A stretch of DNA of 11,723 nt from Pseudomonadota bacterium (GTDB lineage Bacteria > Pseudomonadota > Gammaproteobacteria > Burkholderiales > Burkholderiaceae_B). Positions within the stretch are counted from its first letter, which is position 1, and each line of letters starts with the position of its first letter. The notes under the pieces were generated by a model, which did not search any database, was not told the origin of the DNA, and worked only from the letters and a program-made list of their open reading frames with translations. Of the stretch, positions 6,310 through 11,723 are shown in pieces. The DNA is taken from assembly GCA_023389535.1 (NCBI GenBank), contig JAEWEH010000107.1, positions 1-11,723 on the forward strand, written 5' to 3'. The position numbers and the translations under genes are program-made.

Positions 6310-7356
6310 TCAGCCGACGGACAGCGGCGCCAGCGCGGCCTGCATGGCGGCATCCAGGGCTTCGCCGCGCAAGCCGATATAGACGAGTTGATTGTCAGCG
6401 TCGGCGGCAAAATCTTCCTGCAGGCCGGCTAGCGGTTCAAACCGCACCCGCCGGCCGGCGAAGTGAACAATCACGGGGCCATGCCGGTCAGTCCTGACCC
6501 AACCCTTGACACGAATGACCGAGCGGGGCAACCGCTTGAGCGCCTGGATGAGCCCGTCCGCCGACAGAACGCCCTTGCAGGTCCAGCTGCCGCTTTCAAA
6601 TGGGTGATCCGGCTCCTGGTCCACGTCCTGTAGCCGCGCGCCCCCCGCCTCGCCTTGGTGGAGGTCGTGGTGTCCACGTTCGTGGTGTTCATGGCCATGA
6701 TGATGATCGCCATGATGGCTGTGATGCCGCGTCCGTGGCGCAGCGGTCCCACCCAGACGGCGTGGCCCCATCAGGGCATCGAGCGCCACTTTGCCGTAGG
6801 CGGTCTCTATCATTGGAACGTCGCCAAACCGGCGTGTCAGTTCGGACTTTAACAGCTCCATCTTGTCGTCCGGCAGCAGATCCCTTTTGTTCAGCACCAG
6901 CAAGTCCGCGGCAGCCATCTGCCGCGCCAGAGTGTCCGCCAGCAAAACGTCATCGGCGTGGGTCAACACCTGCTCCGAGTCGACCATGACCACCACGCCT
7001 TCCAGCTGCAGCAGCGGATCCGCCATGCCGACTTGGGCAATGCGCCCGGGGTCGGACACGCCGCTGGCCTCTATCACTATCCAGTCGGGGGCCGGGTCGC
7101 GATCCATGGCACGGATCAGGGCGGCGTCCAGCCCCGATCCCATGGAACAGCATACACAGCCATTGGTCAGGCTGATGGTATCGCCGTCATGGCGGGCGAT
7201 CAGGCGTGCATCCACGTTGATGGGACCAAAGTCATTGACCAGCACCGCGACCCGCCGGCTGGCACTGGTATTCAGCAGATGGTTCAGCAAGGTGGTCTTG
7301 CCCGCTCCCAGGAAGCCGCCCAATACAGTCAGCGGAATACGCGCCGGTGTTCCCAT
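6310..7356 (-). CDS. CobW-family GTPase, zinc/metal chaperone (COG0523)
   Basis: This cytosolic G3E-type GTPase of 348 residues belongs to the family that hands metal ions to client enzymes. The P-loop is GGFLGAGKTT (13-22). GCVCC at 66-70 supplies the family's CxCC metal site. EASGVSDP (96-103) follows, and NKRD at 156-159 gives guanine specificity. A histidine-rich segment at 211-233 carries 13 histidines in 23 residues. The CobW C-terminal domain begins near 254 (ESGSW, then VLSADGLIQALKRLPRSVIRVKGWVRT). The ATG at 7356 is one base past the stop of the amidohydrolase and has no ribosome binding site of its own, so it is probably translated by coupling. The neighbourhood suggests the metal-dependent amidohydrolase is the client. 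This is inference; the metal is most likely zinc by family. Confidence 0.92.
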   Translation of the reverse strand: MGTPARIPLTVLGGFLGAGKTTLLNHLLNTSASRRVAVLVNDFGPINVDARLIARHDGDTISLTNGCVCCSMGSGLDAALIRAMDRDPAPDWIVIEASGVSDPGRIAQVGMADPLLQLEGVVVMVDSEQVLTHADDVLLADTLARQMAAADLLVLNKRDLLPDDKMELLKSELTRRFGDVPMIETAYGKVALDALMGPRRLGGTAAPRTRHHSHHGDHHHGHEHHERGHHDLHQGEAGGARLQDVDQEPDHPFESGSWTCKGVLSADGLIQALKRLPRSVIRVKGWVRTDRHGPVIVHFAGRRVRFEPLAGLQEDFAADADNQLVYIGLRGEALDAAMQAALAPLSVG

Positions 7357-7357
7357 A

Positions 7358-9025
7358 TCAGGTGTTTGGCAAGGCCAGCGGGCGGCCGCCGATCACGGTG
7401 CCCGCGACCACCACATCTTTCAGGCGTTCGGGTGCAACGTCCAGCGGATCGCTTTCCAGCACGCAGAAGTCTGCGAACTTGCCGACTTCGATGGAACCGA
7501 TGCGGTCGTCCATGCCCAATGTGTAGGCCGCGCCCAGCGTAATGGCACGCAAGGCGTCCGGCACGCTGATGCGCTCGCTTTCACCCAGCACGCGTCCCGA
7601 CGCCGTGCGCCGGTTCACCGCGCACCAGGCGGTGAACAGCGGGCCAATGGCGGTGATGGGCGCATCGGAATGCATGGCGAAGGGCACGCCCAGGCGCTGC
7701 GCCGTGCCGCAGGCGTCCATGCGGTTGGCGCGGTCAGGACCCATGGTCATGCCGTAGTGGGCGTCGCCCCAATAGAAAATGTGGTTGGCGAACAAGTTGA
7801 CGCACATGCCCAGAGAGGCCATCTTCCGGAACTGCGCTTCGTCGGCCATTTGGCAATGTTGCAGAGTATGGCGGTGATCGGGGCGTGGAAAGTCCAGCAG
7901 CGCCTGCTCGACCGCGTCCAGGGCAACCGCGGTCGCTTCATCGCCATTGGTGTGGATGTGCAACTGAATGCCGGCGCGATGATAAGCCTGCACCACTGGC
8001 GTCAGGTCGGCCGGCGGCATCACCCAGATGCCATTGGCCGCGCCATTGAAATACCCCGGCCAGCGCAAGCGCGCCGTAAACCCTTGTATGGATCCGTCCA
8101 CCACCAGCTTGACCAGGCCCAATTGCATCTTGTCGTGATTCAGCGGCTTGAGCTCGTCCAGCCTGCGCAGACAACCCTCCACATCGCGCCCGAACAGCAT
8201 GCCGGACGCAGCCGGCACGATACGCACCGGGAAATCTTCCCGGCTGGTGACGCGTGCAAGCTCGCGCACGCCTTCCGGCTCCAGATCATTGAGCAGGTCG
8301 GCGGCTGTGGTCACGCCGGCATACTGACACACCTTGCCGAACATCTCCAGGCATTCGGCGCTCTGGCCCAGCGTGCCCAAGGGATTGCCCAGCATGCGTG
8401 TCACCGGGAACATCGCCGCGAATTCCTGCAGTTCGCCGGTGGGTTCGCCATCGGCGAAACGCGTAATGCCCTCGATATCGGTGTCGCGGTCGATGCCGGC
8501 CTGCTGCAAGGTCCAGCTATTGACGTTCATCAGGTGCATGCTGGCATGCATGACGATCACCGCACGGTTGTCCGCCACCTTGTCCAGGTCGCGCACCGTC
8601 ATGCGTTCCGTGCCGAAATAGATGGGATCAAAGCCCCAGCCCACCAGGTGCTCATCCGGCCCGAGCCGGGCCAATGCCTGGGACAAGCGCTGCACGACAC
8701 CGTCGAAGGTTTTCAGGCCCGGCCAGACGGTGCCATCGGGGCCGCGCCTGTCGTAATAGCCCACGTAGACATAGCGCCAGACCACGCCCTCATACAGGTG
8801 GCTGTGTCCTTCCACCAGACCCGGCATCAATACATGGTCGGCATAGCGATCGTCTTCCTGTACCGGCCCCCACGCCTTGACGTCCTGTTCGGACCCCACG
8901 GCTAGGATGCGCCCATCACGCACCGCCACATGGGTGGCGACAGGCTGGGCCGGGTTCATGGTAAGTATGCGCTTGGCCTTGAATACCGTCGTTGATGCTT
9001 GTGCTGTTGCTGCTTGCCGGCTCAT
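7358..9025 (-). CDS. YtcJ-like metal-dependent amidohydrolase (amidohydrolase family 3)
   Basis: This 555-residue cytosolic hydrolase belongs to the group that includes N-substituted formamide deformylase and E. coli-type YtcJ proteins, acting on C-N bonds of amides. The metal-site residues of the TIM-barrel superfamily are present: H74 and H76 (GHSH), K306 (VKLVVDGS) as the probable bridging carboxylated lysine, H356/H358 (HIHTNGD), H390 (LQHCQ) and D454 (HSDAP). The C-terminal beta-sandwich part has the usual VGKFADFCVLESDPL. There is no signal peptide. The ATG at 9025 has AAGGAG 8 bases upstream and overlaps the stop of the preceding ATPase gene by four bases (ATGA). Lying behind a peptide-type importer, it probably cleaves what that importer brings in. 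The actual substrate is unknown. Confidence 0.9.
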   Translation of the reverse strand: MSRQAATAQASTTVFKAKRILTMNPAQPVATHVAVRDGRILAVGSEQDVKAWGPVQEDDRYADHVLMPGLVEGHSHLYEGVVWRYVYVGYYDRRGPDGTVWPGLKTFDGVVQRLSQALARLGPDEHLVGWGFDPIYFGTERMTVRDLDKVADNRAVIVMHASMHLMNVNSWTLQQAGIDRDTDIEGITRFADGEPTGELQEFAAMFPVTRMLGNPLGTLGQSAECLEMFGKVCQYAGVTTAADLLNDLEPEGVRELARVTSREDFPVRIVPAASGMLFGRDVEGCLRRLDELKPLNHDKMQLGLVKLVVDGSIQGFTARLRWPGYFNGAANGIWVMPPADLTPVVQAYHRAGIQLHIHTNGDEATAVALDAVEQALLDFPRPDHRHTLQHCQMADEAQFRKMASLGMCVNLFANHIFYWGDAHYGMTMGPDRANRMDACGTAQRLGVPFAMHSDAPITAIGPLFTAWCAVNRRTASGRVLGESERISVPDALRAITLGAAYTLGMDDRIGSIEVGKFADFCVLESDPLDVAPERLKDVVVAGTVIGGRPLALPNT

Positions 9026-10080
9026 GCCGCGTGCTCCTTGATACCGAATGCCTGGCGCCCATCCAGGGGCGCTTTCACGTTATGACCATCTGCCACGACG
9101 AAATGGCAGGCTACTTTATGCCCGGGCAGCACTTCGCGCAGCTGCGGCGGTTCCTGCTTGCATAAATCCTGTGCTGCCGGGCATCGCCCGGCAAAACGGC
9201 AGCCATAGGGCGGATTGATGGGGCTGGGTGGATCGCCTGTCAGCTTGATGCGCTGAGCGGCTTTTTCGCGCCCCCCGCTGACTGTCGGCACCGCCGACAT
9301 CAGCGCCACGCTGTAGGGGTGCAAGGGGCGCGAAAAGAAGGCTTCGCGCGACGCCTGCTCCACCACCTGGCCCAGATACATGACGGCGATATCGTCGCAA
9401 ATATGCTCAACCACCGCCATGTCGTGGCTGATGAACAAAAAAGACTGCCCGCGCTCGCGCTGGATGCGGCGCAATAGATTCAGTATCTGCGCGCGGATGG
9501 CGATATCCAGCGCCGATACCGGCTCGTCACAGACGATCAACTGCGGGTCGGTCGCCAAGGCGCGCGCCACATTCAGGCGCTGGCGCTGGCCGCCTGAAAA
9601 CTGGTGCGGAAACAGCAATTGCTGTTCTTCGCGCAGGCCCACCAGACGGAACAGTTCGTTGACTTTTTCCTTTTGTTCGGCCGGTGTGCCTATGCCCATC
9701 AGGATCAAAGGCATGCGCACGATATCGCCGGCGCGCTGGCGCGGATTCAGCGACGAATAAGGGTCCTGGAACACCAGTTGCAGATGGCGGCGCTGCTTGC
9801 GCAAGGCTTCGCCTTCCATCGCGGTGATGTCCACCCCGTTGAAATGAATGGAGCCCTGGGTAATGGGCGCCAGCCGCATGACCGACAAGGCCGTCGTGGT
9901 CTTGCCCGAACCGGACTCGCCGACGATGGCCATGGTGCGGCCGCGCTGTACGTCGAACGAGACGCCATCAACGGCATGGACGACAGTGGGCTCTTTGCCC
10001 CAGCCGCCGCGATTAACGCGGAAATGCACCTTCAGGCCGCGCACGGACAGTAGCGGCGCGGCTGATTGGACACTGCTCAT
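9022..10080 (-). CDS. oligopeptide/dipeptide ABC transporter ATP-binding protein (DppF/OppF type)
   Basis: This 352-residue ATPase sits on the cytoplasmic face of a peptide-type importer. The Walker A motif is GESGSGKT (54-61), the Q-loop is in VFQDPYSSLNPR (Q105), and the signature FSGGQRQR is at 161-168. Walker B is LIVCDEP (D185, E186) and the switch histidine is H219. The OppD/OppF C-terminal extension carries four cysteines (C294, C300, C307, C325), which in this family can hold an iron-sulfur cluster. The start at 10080 is chosen because GAGGAG stands just upstream and the ATG overlaps the preceding stop as ATGA. A longer reading to 10158 would run inside the upstream gene. The protein pairs with the DppD-type ATPase to form the motor. 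Confidence 0.95.
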   Translation of the reverse strand: MSSVQSAAPLLSVRGLKVHFRVNRGGWGKEPTVVHAVDGVSFDVQRGRTMAIVGESGSGKTTTALSVMRLAPITQGSIHFNGVDITAMEGEALRKQRRHLQLVFQDPYSSLNPRQRAGDIVRMPLILMGIGTPAEQKEKVNELFRLVGLREEQQLLFPHQFSGGQRQRLNVARALATDPQLIVCDEPVSALDIAIRAQILNLLRRIQRERGQSFLFISHDMAVVEHICDDIAVMYLGQVVEQASREAFFSRPLHPYSVALMSAVPTVSGGREKAAQRIKLTGDPPSPINPPYGCRFAGRCPAAQDLCKQEPPQLREVLPGHKVACHFVVADGHNVKAPLDGRQAFGIKEHAA

Positions 10081-11093
10081 GATTGCTCCTCGTATAGCCA
10101 GCACGACACTTTCTGCGTGGGGCCGGTCTGGAATGCGGGAGGAAAGTCCTGCCGGCACTTGGGCATGACGCTGGCGCAGCGGTCGGCAAAGGGACAGCCG
10201 ACGCCTCGCTGCCAGACCGACGGCACGACGCCGGGGATCTCGGGCAAGTCCGGCCGGTCCAGGGTCGGCTCGGGATCCAGCTCGGGCAGGCAGGCGATCA
10301 GGCCCACGGTGTAGGGATGCCGGGGGCTTTCAAGTATTTCGCTGGTCAGGCCTTCTTCCACCACGCGCCCGCCATACATGACCACGACGCGGTCGGACAT
10401 TTCGGCCACTGCCCCCATGTCATGCGTAATCATGACGATGGCGGTGCCGCGCCGCTGCTGCTGCGCACGCAGCAAATCGAAGATCTGCGCCTGCACGGTC
10501 ACATCCAACGCCGTGGTGGGTTCGTCCGCGATCAGCACGTCGGGATCACAGGCTAGCGCCATGGCAATCATCACGCGCTGGCGCATGCCACCCGACAACT
10601 GGTGCGGATACTCGTCGATGCGGCGCTCGGGCGCTGGAATTTCGACGGAGCGCAGGATATCGATCGCCCTGGCCCGGGCGTCTTCCCGGCTCAGTCCCTG
10701 GTGCAGTCGCAAGGGTTCGCAGATCTGGTCGCCCACGGTGTAGACCGGGTTCAGCGCCGTCATGGGCTCCTGGAAGATCATGGATATCTTGTTGCCGCGG
10801 ATGCGCCGCATCTCCGGCACGCTGTACTGCGCCAGATCGGCGCCGCGCAGCTGTATGACGCCTGTATTGATGCGGCCCGGATCGGGAATCAGCCGCATGA
10901 TGGCCAGCGCCGTCATGCTCTTGCCACAGCCCGATTCGCCTACCAGGCAGACCGTTTCCCCCGGCGCCACTTCAAAACTGACATCGTTCAGCACCGGCGC
11001 GATGCCCTTGCGCCCGGCGAACTCCACGCTCAGGCGATCCACCTTCAGCAAAGGTTCCGGCATGGCCGCCGCATTGTTCGTACTGCTCATCAT
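10077..11093 (-). CDS. oligopeptide/dipeptide ABC transporter ATP-binding protein (DppD/OppD type)
   Basis: This is the second ATPase of the importer, 338 residues. The Walker A motif is GESGCGKS (52-59) and the Q-loop is in MIFQEPMTALNPV (Q108), the hallmark of DppD/OppD. The signature LSGGMRQR is at 166-173, Walker B is VLIADEP (D190, E191) and the switch histidine is H224. The C-terminal domain carries C300, C306, C313 and C331, with exactly the same spacing as in the partner ATPase. Two ATG codons stand in tandem; the one at 11093 overlaps the permease stop as ATGA and has GGGAG upstream, and the one at 11090 would be two bases further in. The cysteine spacing and motifs make the family call firm; substrate choice is set by other subunits. 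Confidence 0.95.
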   Translation of the reverse strand: MMSSTNNAAAMPEPLLKVDRLSVEFAGRKGIAPVLNDVSFEVAPGETVCLVGESGCGKSMTALAIMRLIPDPGRINTGVIQLRGADLAQYSVPEMRRIRGNKISMIFQEPMTALNPVYTVGDQICEPLRLHQGLSREDARARAIDILRSVEIPAPERRIDEYPHQLSGGMRQRVMIAMALACDPDVLIADEPTTALDVTVQAQIFDLLRAQQQRRGTAIVMITHDMGAVAEMSDRVVVMYGGRVVEEGLTSEILESPRHPYTVGLIACLPELDPEPTLDRPDLPEIPGVVPSVWQRGVGCPFADRCASVMPKCRQDFPPAFQTGPTQKVSCWLYEEQS

Positions 11094-11723
11094 GCCCGCT
11101 CCCGCAGTCTTGGATTGAAGGCATCGTTCAGGCCGTCGCCGATCAGGCTGACGGCCAGCACCGTAAGGAAAATAGCCACGCCCGGCAGCGTCACCGCCCA
11201 CCATGCGGTCAGGATGTAGGGCCGGCTATTGCCTATCATCAGGCCCCAGCTCATCATGTTCGGGTCGCCTAGGCCCAGGAAGGACAGCCCGGCCTCGAAC
11301 AGGATGGCGGTGCCTATGGCCAATGTCGCCGATACGATCAGCGGCGCCACGGCATTGGGCAGGATGACTTTCCAGATGATGCGGCCGCTGCTGGCGCCAA
11401 TGACGCGCTCGGCCAGGATATAGTCCAGCTGTTTCAGGCGCAGGAATTCCCCGCGCGCCAGGCGCGCCGTGCCGGTCCAGCTGACCACCCCTATGGCTAT
11501 GGAGATCGTCCACAATGTGGGCGAGAACAAGGTCACCAGCACCATGGCGAACAACAAGGCCGGCAGCACCTGGAAAAACTCGGTGATGCGCATCAGCGCC
11601 TCGTCGACCCAGCCGCCGTAATAGCCCGCCAGGGCGCCGACCACGACGCCGATGAACACCGACAGAAAGGCGGCCACCACCCCGACCAGCAAGGTCGCTC
11701 GGCCACCGTAGATCAGGCCGGTC
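11090..11723 (-). CDS. ABC transporter permease, DppC/OppC type (5' end outside window)
   Basis: The visible 210 residues are the C-terminal part of an inner-membrane permease; the frame stays open to the right edge, so the start lies outside. The first visible residues, TGLIYGGRATLLVGVVAAF, match the second membrane segment region of DppC. The cytoplasmic coupling loop of binding-protein-dependent permeases is clear (ILAERVIGASSGRIIWKVILPN), followed by FEAGLSFLGLGDP and the C-terminal LNDAFNPRLRERA. About five hydrophobic segments remain. The stop overlaps the start of the DppD-type ATPase by four bases. A partner DppB-type permease and a periplasmic binding protein are expected just beyond the window. 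Confidence 0.95.
   Translation of the reverse strand, partial: TGLIYGGRATLLVGVVAAFLSVFIGVVVGALAGYYGGWVDEALMRITEFFQVLPALLFAMVLVTLFSPTLWTISIAIGVVSWTGTARLARGEFLRLKQLDYILAERVIGASSGRIIWKVILPNAVAPLIVSATLAIGTAILFEAGLSFLGLGDPNMMSWGLMIGNSRPYILTAWWAVTLPGVAIFLTVLAVSLIGDGLNDAFNPRLRERA

Noticed and set aside
6863..8905. A 680-codon open frame on the plus strand opposite the CobW and amidohydrolase genes
   Set aside because: It is antisense to two genes with intact catalytic motifs and spans their junction. Its product is a low-complexity mix rich in His, Gln, Ala and Arg, typical of the complementary frame in GC-rich DNA, with no domain.
10081..10158. A longer DppF-type start at 10158
   Set aside because: It would lie inside the coding region of the DppD-type gene and lacks homology to the family. 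The ATG at 10080 has GAGGAG and an ATGA overlap.
1..11723. CRISPR arrays, transposons, tRNA genes, toxin-antitoxin pairs or defence systems
   Set aside because: No regularly spaced repeats, transposase or integrase motifs, cloverleaf-like segments or defence domains were seen on either strand.

Overview
The window looks like chromosomal DNA of a GC-rich proteobacterium, most likely a betaproteobacterium of the Burkholderiales/Alcaligenaceae type. This is an inference from gene content and codon choice: a short SlyX with the PPHY tail, a YjbE-type TerC membrane protein, a YtcJ-like amidohydrolase beside a peptide-type ABC importer, and strong GGAG-type ribosome binding sites. No rRNA, tRNA, insertion sequence, integrase, CRISPR array or phage gene is visible.

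Left part (1-3739). An AT-rich leader with palindromes and a tandem repeat (1-86) precedes the 3' end of panB (ketopantoate hydroxymethyltransferase, minus strand). panB is divergent from an aldo/keto reductase (plus strand). The reductase converges, with one base between the stop codons, on a DHA2-like MFS transporter (minus strand). A likely terminator and slyX (minus strand) follow.

Middle part (3740-6309). A 294-residue minus-strand protein consists mostly of 28 uninterrupted six-residue repeats, predicting a long beta-helix. Next is a structured gap of about 400 bp that holds one possible 47-residue gene. After it come a small, very polar 86-residue protein (plus strand) and a TerC/YjbE-family membrane protein (minus strand). 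An AT-rich double palindrome upstream of the TerC gene looks like an operator.

Right part (6310-11723). Five minus-strand genes are packed as one operon, transcribed right to left: a DppC-type permease (cut by the window edge), two DppD/DppF-type ATPases, a YtcJ-like metal-dependent amidohydrolase and a CobW-family metallochaperone GTPase with a histidine-rich segment. Junctions are 4-base ATGA overlaps or a single base. The order suggests an import-then-hydrolyse system with its own metal-delivery factor; the substrate cannot be read from the sequence. The substrate-binding protein and the second permease would be expected to the right of the window.
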